DNA of 64,000 bases from Halorientalis litorea (GTDB lineage: Archaea; Halobacteriota; Halobacteria; Halobacteriales; Haloarculaceae). Position numbers and translations under genes: made by a program. The stretch is from positions 1,240,001 through 1,304,000 of the forward strand of contig NZ_CP095482.1 of NCBI RefSeq assembly GCF_023028225.1, in the 5' to 3' direction. Below the pieces are notes generated by a model. It ran no database searches and had not been told where the DNA came from. It saw only the letters and a list, made by a program, of their open reading frames with translations. Numbering within the stretch: the stretch's first letter is position 1; each line of letters opens with the position of its first letter. Of the stretch, positions 23,557-33,186 are shown one piece after another.

Positions 23557-25437
23557 CTACAGTCCCCAGAAGAACGCGATGCCGAGCGTCGTGACGACGG
23601 CGAAGAGGACCTGTAGCGGCCCACCGACGCGGATGTAGTCGGTGAAGCGGTACCCACCAGGCCCGTAGACGAAGAGGTTGGTCTGGTAGCCGACGGGCGT
23701 CATGAAGGCAGTCGAGGCGGCGAAGGTCACCGCGAGGACGAACGCGAATGCGTTCGCGCCGAGGTCCTGTGCGGTGGTCACGGCGACTGGTATCATCAAC
23801 ACCACGCTGGCGTTGTTGCTGATGACGTTGGTCAGGGTGGCCGTGACGACGTACATCAACCCGAGGACTGCGATGGGCGGGAGCGTCGTCGCGGTGGAGA
23901 CGATGGCGTCGGCGATGAGGTCGGCCCCGCCGGTTCGCTCCATGGCGATGCCGAGCGGAATGACACCCGCGAGCAGGAAGATGACGTCCCACTGGACGGA
24001 CTCGTACACTTCCGTCGGCTTGAGACACCCCGTCAGGACCATCGCCAGCGCGCCGGCGAGCGCGGACGTGACGATGGGCAACACGTCGACTGCCGCGAGA
24101 CCGACGACACCGACGACGATGCCGAGTGCCACGGGAACCTTCGAGGTCCGGAAGTCGGGGCGGTCGACTTCCCCGGCGACGATGAAGTTGCGGTCCTGAT
24201 AGAGGCGGTCGATGGTCTCGGGTGTCGCCTGCACGAGGAGCGTGTCACCTACCCGTAGACGCAGGCGGTCCATGCGCTCGCGGATGACCTCGTCGCCCCG
24301 GCGGAACGCGAGGACGGACGCGTCGAAACGCTGTCGGAAGTCCGGACCATCGAGCGTCTTGCCGGCGATAGTCGCCCCAGGTGCGACGACGATTTCCACG
24401 AGATTCTGGCGTTCGTTGGCCGCTTCGAGCGTCTCGTCGTCGACGGTCACGTCGGGCATGAGGTCGAACCCGTCGAGGTCACTCAGTTCGACGAGGGTGT
24501 CCCGGTCGGTCCGAAGCGCGAGGACATCGCCCGCCCGAATCGCCTTCGCGCCGAGCGGTTCGAGGAACACCTCGTCGTCCCGAATCAACTGGACGATATC
24601 CACGTCGAAGTCCGTCGTTGCGAGCGTCTCCCGGACGGTCTGGCCGACGACGGACGAATCCTCGCGGACGGCAACCTCCGTCAGGTACTCGCCCATCTCG
24701 AACTCTTCGGTCAGGTCCGACTCGGGTTTGATGCGCGGCGGCGTCAGCCACCGACCGACCGTCAGGAGGTACGCCGACCCGACCACCGTGACGATGGCCC
24801 CGAGTGCGGTGAACTCGAACATCGAGAACGACTGGCCGATGAGTCGGCCGGATATCTCCGAGGCGAGGATGTTGGTCGAGGTCCCGATGACGGTCAACAT
24901 CCCGCCGAACATCGACGCGTACGAGAGCGGGAGGAGGAGTTTCGACGGCGACGTCTTGCCTTCGTGGGCGAGGTCGGTGACCATCGGGAGGAGAATCGCC
25001 ACCGCCGCCGTGTTGTTTATGAACCCCGAGATGGGGCCGACGAATCCGATAGTCGCGCCCAACTGCTTGAGTTCGCTCTCGCGGGTGACGGTAGCGATTT
25101 TCGCCCCGACGACCTGGATGATGCCCGTCCGCTGGACGCCGGCACTCAGGACGAACATCGAGAGGACGGTAATCGTCGCCGCACTGGCGAACCCTGACAA
25201 GCCCTGTTCGACGGCCGTCGCGTCCCCGTCGCTGAGGACGACGACCCGTTCGGCGAGGAGGCCCACATCGGCGGCGAACGCCGAGAGCGGTTCGACCAAC
25301 AGGAGCGTCACCATCACCCCGATAGCGGTGATGTCGATGGGAACGACTTCCGTGGCGAACAGCACGAGGGCGACGAGGATGAGCGTGAAAACTAGTGTCA
25401 TCCCCGGCGTGACGGGTGGGAGAGACACGCACGCCAT
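23557..25437 (-). CDS. SLC13-family (DASS) permease with two TrkA-C domains
   Basis: A 626-residue membrane transporter. Helices at the N-terminus (MTLVFTLILVALVLFATEVV) and throughout give roughly 11-12 segments. Two cytoplasmic TrkA-C (RCK_C) domains sit in the middle: one around EMGEYLTEVAVREDSSVVGQ, the other around NLVEIVVAPGATIAGKTLDG, each ending GD-x-L. SLC13/CitT motifs are visible, for example GFINNTAAVAILLPM, SYASMFGGMLTVIGTSTNIL and ISNNASVVLMIPVAV. This family moves dicarboxylates, sulfate or similar anions with Na+. I used ATG 25437; ATG 25401 is an alternative and TTG 25509 is unlikely. It is divergent from the flavoprotein gene across an AT-rich region. Confidence 0.92.
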   Translation of the reverse strand: MACVSLPPVTPGMTLVFTLILVALVLFATEVVPIDITAIGVMVTLLLVEPLSAFAADVGLLAERVVVLSDGDATAVEQGLSGFASAATITVLSMFVLSAGVQRTGIIQVVGAKIATVTRESELKQLGATIGFVGPISGFINNTAAVAILLPMVTDLAHEGKTSPSKLLLPLSYASMFGGMLTVIGTSTNILASEISGRLIGQSFSMFEFTALGAIVTVVGSAYLLTVGRWLTPPRIKPESDLTEEFEMGEYLTEVAVREDSSVVGQTVRETLATTDFDVDIVQLIRDDEVFLEPLGAKAIRAGDVLALRTDRDTLVELSDLDGFDLMPDVTVDDETLEAANERQNLVEIVVAPGATIAGKTLDGPDFRQRFDASVLAFRRGDEVIRERMDRLRLRVGDTLLVQATPETIDRLYQDRNFIVAGEVDRPDFRTSKVPVALGIVVGVVGLAAVDVLPIVTSALAGALAMVLTGCLKPTEVYESVQWDVIFLLAGVIPLGIAMERTGGADLIADAIVSTATTLPPIAVLGLMYVVTATLTNVISNNASVVLMIPVAVTTAQDLGANAFAFVLAVTFAASTAFMTPVGYQTNLFVYGPGGYRFTDYIRVGGPLQVLFAVVTTLGIAFFWGL

Positions 25438-25660
25438 CTCAGTCCCTGCCGTAGAAAAACCATTGATTTCGGCAGCGACCAGCAGGAGCGTTTTGCCGGA
25501 TAGTATCAAATATAATATATTTCATCGACATCGGATATATGCCAATACTATCTGAACGTTTATTCTCCGCTTCACGCCGATTTGAGGGCACGAAACCTCA
25601 TTTTCCAGAACGCGTCTAGGTGTCCAGACCGTACGATAGTGTACGCAGTTCTCTCCGAAA
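25438..25660. promoter_or_regulatory. AT-rich divergent promoter region
   Basis: The 223 bases between the permease and the flavoprotein include AAATATAATATATTTC (about 25507-25522) and GGATATATGCCAATAC (25532-25547), the most AT-rich stretch nearby. These can act as TATA boxes for either gene. I see no gene in it. Confidence 0.45.
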
Positions 25661-27462
25661 ATGAACACTATCATGCCCAGCCAGACAGTCCCGTCCGACG
25701 CACCGGCAGACGCGTACGAGGAGGTGTCGGTCCCGGTCCTCGTGGTCGGTGCCGGTGCCGCCGGTGCGCGGGCGGCTATCGCGCTGGCGGACCACGGTAT
25801 CGAGCCGCTGGTCATCGGCAAGCGCGACCACGGCGACGCACACACGACGTGGCCGCCGGCGGCATCAACGCCGCCCTCGGAAGCCTCGACGACGAGGACT
25901 CGTGGGCGATACACGCCGCCGACACCCTCGACGAGGGTCACCTCGTCAACGACCCCGTCGCCGTCGAGACGGTGGCCAAGGCGATGCCGGACCGCATCCG
26001 CGAACTCGCGGCGTGGGGCACGCCCTTCGCCGAGACTGACGCGGGGGACATCGACCAGCGGTACTTCGGCGCGCAGTCGTTCCGGCGGACCTGTTTCGTC
26101 GGCGACCGCACCGGCGAGGCCATGCTGAACACTCTCGTCGAACAGGCACAGGAGCGGTCGATTCCCTACCGAGAGAACGTGATGGTCACGAAACTGCTCT
26201 CGGACGGAGGCCGGGTCTACGGTGCGGTCGGGTACGACATGGACGACGGGCACTCCGTTCTGTTCCGGACCGACCACGTCGTGCTCGCGGCCGGCGGGTT
26301 CTCGGCCCTGTGGTCCCGCCACTCCTCGCGCGAAGACGAGAACACCGGCGACGGCCCCGCGCTGGCGTACGACGCCGGTGCGGCCCTGATGGACACGGAG
26401 TTCGTCCAGTTCCACCCGACTGGGATGGTCGCCCGAGAGGAGTGGGACGAGAGTTGGAACGGTCGCTTGGTCACCGAGGCGGTCCGCGGCGAGGGCGGCC
26501 GACTCTACAACGCCGACGGCGAGCGGTTCATGGAGCGGTACTCGCCCGACCAGATGGAACTCGACGCCCGCGACGTTGTGGCCAGGGCCATCCGGTCGGA
26601 AATCGACGCCGGCCGCGGCACCGCGAACGGCGGTGTCCACCTCGACATCAGCCACCGTGACCGGGACTTCATCGAGGAGCGTCTGCCCCGGATGTACGAG
26701 CGGTTCATGACCCTCGGCGTCGACTTGGCCGAGGAACCCGTCGAGGTGGCTCCGACCGCACACTACACGATGGGCGGCGTCGACGTCGATTTCACCACTG
26801 GCGAGACGACAGTCGAGGGTCTCTACGCCGTCGGAGAGACGACGGCGGGCGTCCACGGCGCGAACCGACTGGGCGGCAACTCGCTGGCCGAGACGGTCGC
26901 ACTCGGGAAGATAGTCGGCGACCACATCGCCACCCACTACGCACCACGGGCACCGACCGATATCCCCGAGCGGTGGCAGACGGCGGCCGCGGAACACTTC
27001 GCCACGCTCGACGCCCTCGTGAGTGCCGACGGCGACGTGCGCCCGGAAGAGCTAACGGCGGACCTCGGCGACTTGCTCACCGAACACGCGGGCATCAGCC
27101 GGGACGGCGAGTCGCTGGCCGCCGGCCGCGAGAAACTCGCGTCGCTCCGCGAGCGCGCACGCGACCTGCGGGTCGAGGGTGACCGCACGGGGCTCGATTT
27201 CGAGTACGCGCTCGATTTGGGCTTCATGTTCACCCTCGCGGAGGCGGTGCTCCGGTCGGCGGCCCACCGCACCGAGTCACGCGGTGCGCACTACCGGACG
27301 GACTACCCCGAAACTGACCCCGAGTGGCAGCGCAACGTCCTCGCCGTCGCCGACGACCACGACGAGATGACACTGGCCACACGGGAACCCGGCGACCCCT
27401 CTCCGGAGGTGCAGGCGGCACTGGACGATGGGTACGAACTCGACTACCACCACCTCGAATAG
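25661..27462 (+). pseudogene. Fumarate reductase/succinate dehydrogenase-type flavoprotein, with an apparent frameshift
   Basis: The reading frame from ATG 25661 encodes a Rossmann FAD-binding start (VPVLVVGAGAAGARAAIALA, then VIGKRDHGDAHTTW) and leaves frame at about 25850-25853. The following frame continues directly with AAGGINAALGSLDDEDSW to the stop at 27462. One missing G (TGGCCGCC instead of TGGGCCGCC) explains everything. Joined, it gives about 600 residues of the FrdA/SdhA/NadB family: AHTT with the histidine used for covalent FAD, QFHPTG substrate region, HYTMGGV, and HGANRLGGNSLAE at the C-terminal FAD/active-site arginine. It is a paralog of SdhA rather than part of an sdh operon. 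It may be a true pseudogene, a sequencing error or a slippage site. Its stop abuts the stop of the convergent helicase gene. Confidence 0.85.
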
Positions 27463-29547
27463 TCACTCGTCGTCGCGCAGTTCCATGTCGGCGACGATGT
27501 CGTAGGGGTCCCGTCCCTTCCGAATCCCGTCGAGCAACAGGAACGCCTCGTCCGGCGCGAGGAAGTGGCGCGTGACGGCGCGCCCGAGCGGCGTGGGTGA
27601 CAGACCCTCGATGAACTCGTACTCGATGAGTTTGGCGAGTGCGTGTTTCGTGGGGACGGTCCCGACCATCCGGTCGTTGAGTCGTTTGGCGTGTTCGCCC
27701 GCGACGGTGACGTTCGCCAGCGTCTCCTCGACGGCGGACGCCCCGTCGTAGCGCGTGACCACCGGTTCCATCTCCCCTTTGAGGAGTTTGAACGCCACTT
27801 CGTCCTCGGACATCTCCATGCTGTTGTGGTACGCGCCGTCCGGTTCGACCAGCATGTACACCGTCCCCTCGTCGTGGTAGTCCGGCCGCCCCGCCCGGCC
27901 GAGCATCTGCTCGAACTCCTGGACCGTGAGCCACTCGATGCCCATCGCCAGCGAGTCGAAGATGACCTGCGAGGCGGGGAAGTCCACGCCCGCCGCCAAC
28001 GCCGCCGTCGTGACGACGGCGGCCAGTTCCTGCTCGGCGAACTGCGACTCGACCATCTTCCGCCGCTTGTAATCTAGCCCGGCGTGATAGGGGGCGGCGG
28101 AGTACTGCAACCGACGGGATATCTCGTGACAGCGCCGCCGAGAGTTGGTGAAGATGATGGTCTGTCCGCGATACCCCTTCGAGGATTTCGTGTCGAACGC
28201 CCGCTTGACGAGTTTGTCCTCGATGTCGACCTTCTCGCGCCCGTCCGCGAACGTGACGTGACGCTCGATGGGGACCGGACGCTCCTCGAACTCGATGGTC
28301 TTTGCACCGAGTTTCTCCCCCAACTGTCCGGGGTTCCCGACTGTCGCCGAGAGGTAAATCCACTGGGTGTCCGACACCCGTTGCTCGCGGGCGTCGCCCG
28401 CTCGCTCGTTCCGGGCCGCTCTCGTCGTCCCGCGTTCACAGTAGTATTTCAGCCGCGAGATGAGGCCGTCGAGTCGGTGCCCGCGCTCGTCCTCGCCGAG
28501 CGTGTGTACCTCGTCGATGACGACCGTGCCGATGTCGCCGAGGTCCTTCCCCGTCCGCAGCGCGTGGTCGATTCCTTCGTAGGTCCCGACCACGATGTCG
28601 GCGTCGGCGTCGAAGCGGTTGCCGTCGTCGTTGATACGACTCGCCCCGACGCGGATGGTCACGTCGGCCACGTCGCCGTACCGTTCCTGAAAGCTCTCGT
28701 ACTTCTGGTTCGCCAGTGCCACCAGCGGGACGAGAAAGAGCATCTTGCCCTCGCCGTTCAACACGCGGTTCAGCCCCGCCATCTCGCCGATGAGCGTCTT
28801 CCCCGTCGCCGTCGCACTCACGACGAGCTGGTCGGTACCGTCGAGGGCACCGTTCTCGACGGCCAGACTCTGGACGGGCAGGAGCGTGTCGAACCGGGAT
28901 TCGAGTTTCGACTGGATGCCCGGGTGGAGCGAGAGAGAATCGACCGGCACGAGGTCCACGTCGTCGAGCGTCGCGCTGATTTCGTCGAACTTCGTCAGTT
29001 CGGGGTCGAGTTGCCCGGCCAGAAGGTTCGTGATACGGTCGAGGTCCTGTACGTCCAACAGCAGGTCTTCGAGTCGGTCCCGGGCGTTCGCGCTGAGGTC
29101 GCCCTGTAAGGCGAGTTCGCGGTCCAGTTGTGCGCGGGCGCAGTCGGGGCAGATGTGCTCGTCGTCGCTCTCGATTGCCGTCTCACTTGTCAGCGGCGAG
29201 TACCGCCCCTCGCCCGCACAGAGCCGGCACGTCCGGACGACTTTCGCGTCGAGTTGGTAGCCGTCGAGCATCGCTCGAAGCCGCTCGCGCCCGCTCCGCG
29301 AGGTCTGCTCGGAGATGCGGATGCGGTCGGCCCGGCGGGCGAGTTCGACGAACTGCTCGGGGTCACGCGGGTCCTCGCTGGTCCCCTCCTTGACACGGAA
29401 CCGGCCGGGTCGGGGTCCCGCACTGGTCTCTTTGAGTTCGAGGACGGCCTGAAACAGTCGCTCACCGTCCCGTTGGACGACCACGCGGTAGTCGTCGCCG
29501 GACTCGTGGAGGAACAGCGTGTCCACCCGCGCAACCTGCTTTGACAC
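27463..29547 (-). CDS. Ski2-like DEAD/DEAH superfamily 2 helicase with N-terminal zinc domain
   Basis: A 694-residue protein. The first 215 residues form a haloarchaeal N-terminal domain with a zinc motif (CRLCAGEG...ICPDC). The helicase core follows: Walker A SATATGKT, FLVPLVALANQKYE (Ia), VVGTYEGIDH, DEVH, YLSATV (III), TIIFTNSRRRCHEI (IV), TTAALAAGVDFP (V) and QMLGRAGRPDYHDEG (VI). Motif VI and the C-terminal region resemble the Ski2/Hel308 group. It starts with GTG at 29545-29547. RNA or DNA unwinding in repair or RNA turnover is likely; the zinc domain distinguishes it from Hel308. The gene converges with the flavoprotein gene with no spacer. Confidence 0.92.
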   Translation of the reverse strand: MSKQVARVDTLFLHESGDDYRVVVQRDGERLFQAVLELKETSAGPRPGRFRVKEGTSEDPRDPEQFVELARRADRIRISEQTSRSGRERLRAMLDGYQLDAKVVRTCRLCAGEGRYSPLTSETAIESDDEHICPDCARAQLDRELALQGDLSANARDRLEDLLLDVQDLDRITNLLAGQLDPELTKFDEISATLDDVDLVPVDSLSLHPGIQSKLESRFDTLLPVQSLAVENGALDGTDQLVVSATATGKTLIGEMAGLNRVLNGEGKMLFLVPLVALANQKYESFQERYGDVADVTIRVGASRINDDGNRFDADADIVVGTYEGIDHALRTGKDLGDIGTVVIDEVHTLGEDERGHRLDGLISRLKYYCERGTTRAARNERAGDAREQRVSDTQWIYLSATVGNPGQLGEKLGAKTIEFEERPVPIERHVTFADGREKVDIEDKLVKRAFDTKSSKGYRGQTIIFTNSRRRCHEISRRLQYSAAPYHAGLDYKRRKMVESQFAEQELAAVVTTAALAAGVDFPASQVIFDSLAMGIEWLTVQEFEQMLGRAGRPDYHDEGTVYMLVEPDGAYHNSMEMSEDEVAFKLLKGEMEPVVTRYDGASAVEETLANVTVAGEHAKRLNDRMVGTVPTKHALAKLIEYEFIEGLSPTPLGRAVTRHFLAPDEAFLLLDGIRKGRDPYDIVADMELRDDE

Positions 29548-29573
29548 GGGCCACGGTACGCGAGTGTCCTATT

Positions 29574-29969
29574 TCAGCGGTTCGCTTCCTCGTCGTCCAA
29601 CAGTCGGATGTCGTCGTCGCCCGTCGGCACGGCACAGACGAACGCCCCCTCCTCGTCGCCGTCGTTGCGGTACCAGTGGACGACACCCGCGGGGATGAAC
29701 AGCGAATCACCCGCGGAGACGGTGTGTTCCGCCCCGTCGACACCCACTGTGTACTCCCCGGCGAGGACGTACTGCTCGTGTTCGACCTCGTTGGTGTGTT
29801 TCGGAATCCCACCACCGGGGGCGAGCGTGAACCGACGGATTGCGAGGTTGGGCGCGCCGTGGGCCTCGTTTATCAGGACGCCCTTTTCGACGCCGTCGGC
29901 GGCGTCGACCGTCTCGTACTCGACGTCGTCGGCCCGTCGAATCAGCGGTTCCGGGTCAGTGTCTGCCAT
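29574..29969 (-). CDS. Cupin-domain protein
   Basis: A 131-residue single-domain cupin. Motif 1 is GGGIPKHTNEVEHEQYVLAG, providing H, H, E-type metal ligands, and motif 2 is GDSLFIPAGVVHWYRN with the last histidine. The fold binds a divalent metal; such proteins are isomerases, dioxygenases or small-molecule sensors. The ATG at 29967-29969 gives a normal N-terminus. It is followed on the same strand by the helicase gene about 26 nt away. The substrate is unknown. Confidence 0.88.
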   Translation of the reverse strand: MADTDPEPLIRRADDVEYETVDAADGVEKGVLINEAHGAPNLAIRRFTLAPGGGIPKHTNEVEHEQYVLAGEYTVGVDGAEHTVSAGDSLFIPAGVVHWYRNDGDEEGAFVCAVPTGDDDIRLLDDEEANR

Positions 29970-30056
29970 ACGCGGCCGGTACGTCGTCGGTCGACATATG
30001 TTCGGTGGGCACGGACCGGTCACACTCGTTAAGGGCGGTGCGGGCGTAGGTCGGGT

Positions 30057-31268
30057 ATGCGAAGCTTCCGAATCGGGAGTCTCGTGGGCATTCCCATCAA
30101 GTTGGATCTCACCTTTCTTCTCGTCCTGCCGCTGTTCGCGTGGATTATCAGTATCCAACTCGGCGAGTGGGTCTCCATCCTGAACGACACGCTCGGTGCC
30201 GCCATCCCCGCCGACGCCTTCGCAGCGTCCGGGTTAGCCCTCGCCATCGGTGCCGTGGCCGCCATCGGCCTGTTCGTCGGTGTCGTCCTCCACGAACTCG
30301 GCCACTCCGTCGTCGCCATGCGCTTTGGCTTCCCCATCGACTCCATCACCCTCTGGCTGTTCGGTGGCGTCGCCCAACTGACCGAGATGCCCGAAGACTG
30401 GAAACAGGAGTTGCTCATCGCCATCGCCGGTCCCATCGTCAGCATCGGCCTCGGCGTCGGCGCGTACGCCGCCTTCCTCGGCACGCCGGCGAGCCTCCCC
30501 ATTGTGAAGTTCCTACTCGGCTACCTCGCGCTCATGAACCTCGCGCTGGCGGCGTTCAACATGCTCCCCGGCTTCCCGATGGACGGCGGCCGCGTCCTCC
30601 GGGCGTTGCTCGCCCGGTCGTTCCCCTACGCCAAGGCGACCCAGTGGGCCGCCGAAGTCGGGAAAGTCTTCGCCGTCCTGCTCGGCCTGTTCGGCCTGTT
30701 CGGGGGCGGCGGCATCTTCCTCGTCGCCATCGCCTTCTTCATCTACATCGGTGCCTCCAGCGAGGCCCAGCAGACGGTCATGCGGGCGGCGTTTCAGGGC
30801 GTCACCGTCGGCGACATCATGACCCCGGTCGAGGAAGTCCGGACCGTCTCCCCCGACACCACCGTCGGTGAACTGCTCGAACGGATGTTCCGCGAACGCC
30901 ACACCGGCTACCCCGTCGTCCGCGACGGCGAGGTGGTCGGACTGGTCGCCCTCGACGACGCCCTCAGCGTCAACGACGTCGAACGCGACGCCTTCCGCGT
31001 CGACGAGGTGATGACCACCGACCTCCACACCATCGCCCCGGACGCCGACGCGATGGACGCCATGACCACCCTCCAGCAGGCGAGCGTCGGCCGCCTGCTC
31101 GTCATGGAGCGCGACGGCCGCGCCGGCGAGGAATCGCTCGCGGGCATCATCACCCGCTCGGACATCATGACCGCACTCAGCATCATCAAACAGAGCGGCG
31201 CGTACCGCGGCGAGAAACTCGCCGAGGACCGCGAGGAGTCGCTCACGTCGCATCCGGAACGCTTCTGA
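30057..31268 (+). CDS. Site-2 protease (M50) with C-terminal CBS domains
   Basis: A 403-residue intramembrane zinc metalloprotease. HELGH (79-83) gives two zinc ligands and the catalytic glutamate; the third ligand is D176 in GFPMDGGR. About six transmembrane segments span residues 15-245. Two CBS repeats (about 250-380: VGDIMTPVEEVRTVSPDT and VDEVMTTDLHTIAPDADA) form a cytoplasmic nucleotide-sensing module. This matches archaeal SpoIVFB/S2P-type proteases whose activity is controlled by adenine nucleotides. Haloarchaeal homologs cleave membrane-anchored regulators. It is divergent from the cupin gene and followed by a hairpin repeat. Confidence 0.95.
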   Translation: MRSFRIGSLVGIPIKLDLTFLLVLPLFAWIISIQLGEWVSILNDTLGAAIPADAFAASGLALAIGAVAAIGLFVGVVLHELGHSVVAMRFGFPIDSITLWLFGGVAQLTEMPEDWKQELLIAIAGPIVSIGLGVGAYAAFLGTPASLPIVKFLLGYLALMNLALAAFNMLPGFPMDGGRVLRALLARSFPYAKATQWAAEVGKVFAVLLGLFGLFGGGGIFLVAIAFFIYIGASSEAQQTVMRAAFQGVTVGDIMTPVEEVRTVSPDTTVGELLERMFRERHTGYPVVRDGEVVGLVALDDALSVNDVERDAFRVDEVMTTDLHTIAPDADAMDAMTTLQQASVGRLLVMERDGRAGEESLAGIITRSDIMTALSIIKQSGAYRGEKLAEDREESLTSHPERF

Positions 31269-31269
31269 A

Positions 31270-31479
31270 CCCACCTTTTTCCGCACCGGGTGACGCGCGG
31301 AGCGCGTCACCGCTCGCGCAAAAACGTCCCCAGAAATCGGAGATTTCTGGTGGGCTGCGCAAGAGCTTCGCTCTTGCGAACGTGGGTCAAAAAGGCCGGA
31401 GGCGAACCACTGGCTCGCGTCCGGATGCTGTACTGGTGTCTTCCGCGACCGCTCCGCCTCGCGGCCGCATCGCCTCAGC
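31270..31479. repeat. Modular hairpin/T-run repeat, copy A
   Basis: It starts ACCCACCTTTTT, then a palindrome GGTGACGCGC-GGA-GCGCGTCACC, AAAAACGT, a second palindrome CCAGAAATC-GGA-GATTTCTGG, a third CGCAAGAG-CTT-CGCTCTTGCG, GTGGGTCAAAAAGGCCGGA and GCGTCCGGATGCTGTACT. The order of constant blocks is shared with copies at 47606 and 54374, while the inner palindromes differ. It lies between the protease gene and the convergent cinA-like gene. Read on the minus strand each hairpin is followed by a T-run, so it may end transcripts of the cinA-like gene. Confidence 0.75.
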
Positions 31480-32232
31480 CTACTCCTCGCCTGCTCGTAC
31501 GCGCTCTACGTCGTCGGGGTCGTCGCTGGCCCCGGCTTCGACCAGCAACCACTCCGTCGCGGCGTCGACTTCGGCAGGGTCCTCGCCGCTCACTTTCAGG
31601 CGATTGTGGCCCGCGTCCCGGTCCGGGTAACAGCCAACGCGCACGTCGAACTGTGACTGGGCGTCGGTCAGCGGGTCGATGAGGTTCGCCTCCGGGCGGT
31701 CCGTGTAGAGGTATCGTGCGGTGGTGTCGCCGTCGAACTCGTCCGCGACATCGGCGAACATCGTCTTCATCTCTCCCGGAATCCCCGGGAGGACGTACAC
31801 GTTCTCGACCACACACCCCGGCGAGAGACCGCCACGGTTGAGAAGCGGACGTGCCCCCGCGGGAATCGTCGCCTCCGCAGTCACGTCCACATCGATGTCC
31901 GGATAGTCCCCCGCGATAGCGTCCAGCGTCTCCTCCACGTCGGCCCGCGCCAGTTCGTCGACCGCGAGTTCGCGGTCGAACGCCGCCGCGACGGCCGCCA
32001 TCGTGATATCGTCCGGCGTCCCACCGAGGCCGCCGGTGACGATGACCGCGTCGTAGGTGTCGCTGTACGCCCGAACGTTCTCCGTGATGGCCGCCATCTC
32101 GTCCGGTACCACGAGGACACGCGCGACGGTCACACCACTGTCGGCCAGTTCGCCAGCGAGCCACGTCGCGTTCGTGTTCGCCGTGTCCCCCGCCAACAGT
32201 TCGTCGCCGACAGTCACGAGTGCGACCTGCAT
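31480..32232 (-). CDS. CinA-like / molybdopterin-binding domain protein
   Basis: A 250-residue protein starting MQVALVTVGDELLAGDTANT, the MoCF_biosynth domain shared by CinA, MoaB and MogA. VIVTGGLGGTPDDITMAAVA is the conserved GG-GTx(P)D motif, and YVLPGIPGEMKTMFADVAD is the CinA-specific PGxPxEM segment. The C-terminal amidohydrolase half of bacterial CinA is missing, as in other archaeal short CinA proteins, which are linked to nucleotide (ADP-ribose or FAD) pyrophosphatase activity. The ATG at 32232 fits the family start. The transcript runs into repeat copy A. Confidence 0.9.
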   Translation of the reverse strand: MQVALVTVGDELLAGDTANTNATWLAGELADSGVTVARVLVVPDEMAAITENVRAYSDTYDAVIVTGGLGGTPDDITMAAVAAAFDRELAVDELARADVEETLDAIAGDYPDIDVDVTAEATIPAGARPLLNRGGLSPGCVVENVYVLPGIPGEMKTMFADVADEFDGDTTARYLYTDRPEANLIDPLTDAQSQFDVRVGCYPDRDAGHNRLKVSGEDPAEVDAATEWLLVEAGASDDPDDVERVRAGEE

Positions 32233-32275
32233 CTGTCCGTGAGAGGGGTTCGACGTAATTAGGGGTTTTCCCGCG

Positions 32276-33085
32276 TCACGCGCTGACTGATTCGCGGAGC
32301 GCGGACTTCGGAATCGTCCCGAAGTCCGCCTTCCGGTGACAGTCGATACACAGCGAGACGACGTTCCCCAGTTCGTGTGCGTCCGTCCGGTCGCACTCGT
32401 CGGACTGCTCGAACGCACGAACCGGTACGATGTGGTGAACGTCCGGATTCCGCCCGATCTCCGCCTTCGACTTCCCACAGACCGCACACTCGTAGTCGTC
32501 GCGTTCGAGTGCCTGTCGGCGCACGCGATTCCAGCCCTTGCCGTACGGACCCGTATCTCCGCCCTTCCAGTTGGGGTGCCCATCACCCGTGAAAGCGTCC
32601 GAGAGCCACTCTGCTTGACAATCCGAGCCACAGAACGTCACTTCACCTGCCACTTCGCTCGGATGCCGTTCTACAGTATCACCGCATGAATGACAGGGAA
32701 CATATATTTTTCCGCCCGCCCACCGCGGGTTCGCTTCGCCCTCCAAGGACGGGCGTGGCCGCCACGATTCGTCCTCGACACACTCGGCGCAGTACAGGCC
32801 GTCCTTCTCAGAGGGGTAGTACTCGAACTCGTCGCCACAGATGTCACACGCCGTCGTCTCCTTCCCGCCCCGGTAGTTCGGGTTGTCCGCTCCCGTGTAG
32901 GATACCGACGCATCGTGGCAGTCCTCTGAACAGTAGGCCCGTGCCGACTCGCTGTAGAACCGCTCCTCGCAGCGGTCGCACTCCCTGTTTGGCAACCGTT
33001 CGTCGTGGACCGAACTATGGTGGACACCGAGACCCCGGCGGGTCTCGAACGACCGAGTACAAGTCGGACAGTGGTGTGCTACCAT
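32276..33085 (-). CDS. HNH endonuclease with zinc fingers and NUMOD-like repeats
   Basis: A 269-residue protein. A C2H2-like finger starts the protein (CPTCTRSFETRRGLGVHHSS). Several CxxC-CxxC knuckles follow (CDRCEERF, CDICGDEF, CHSCGDTV). Between them are three short NPxW/Y-x-GGK-type units (NPNYRGGKE, NPRWAGGKI, HPNWKGGDT), which resemble NUMOD3 DNA-contact motifs of homing endonucleases. The C-terminal nuclease is a full HNH: YECAVCGKSK, DVHHIVPV, NVVSLCIDCHRK. It is a probable DNA nicking or cleaving enzyme, either a free-standing homing endonuclease or a restriction-type protein. It lies about 100 bp from tRNA-His. The upstream region is AT-rich and gives a TATA box near 33105. Confidence 0.9.
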   Translation of the reverse strand: MVAHHCPTCTRSFETRRGLGVHHSSVHDERLPNRECDRCEERFYSESARAYCSEDCHDASVSYTGADNPNYRGGKETTACDICGDEFEYYPSEKDGLYCAECVEDESWRPRPSLEGEANPRWAGGKIYVPCHSCGDTVERHPSEVAGEVTFCGSDCQAEWLSDAFTGDGHPNWKGGDTGPYGKGWNRVRRQALERDDYECAVCGKSKAEIGRNPDVHHIVPVRAFEQSDECDRTDAHELGNVVSLCIDCHRKADFGTIPKSALRESVSA

Positions 33086-33186
33086 CAGTATTCGTTTCGT
33101 TCAGTAGTAAAATAAATACTAGCCTCGCGCGGACAAAATGAAATCGATTCGGCTCATCACGCCCATTATTATAATAAAACAGACAA

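Noticed and set aside
25522-26997. Long minus-strand frame (491 codons) opposite the flavoprotein gene
   Set aside because: Antisense shadow typical of high-GC genes; Arg/Val/Gly-rich with no domain, whereas the plus strand encodes clear FAD motifs.
27460-27465. Abutting stop codons of convergent flavoprotein and helicase genes as a possible fusion or assembly error
   Set aside because: Both proteins end at normal family positions; tail-to-tail compaction is common here (also at 48880/48882 and 4053-4074).
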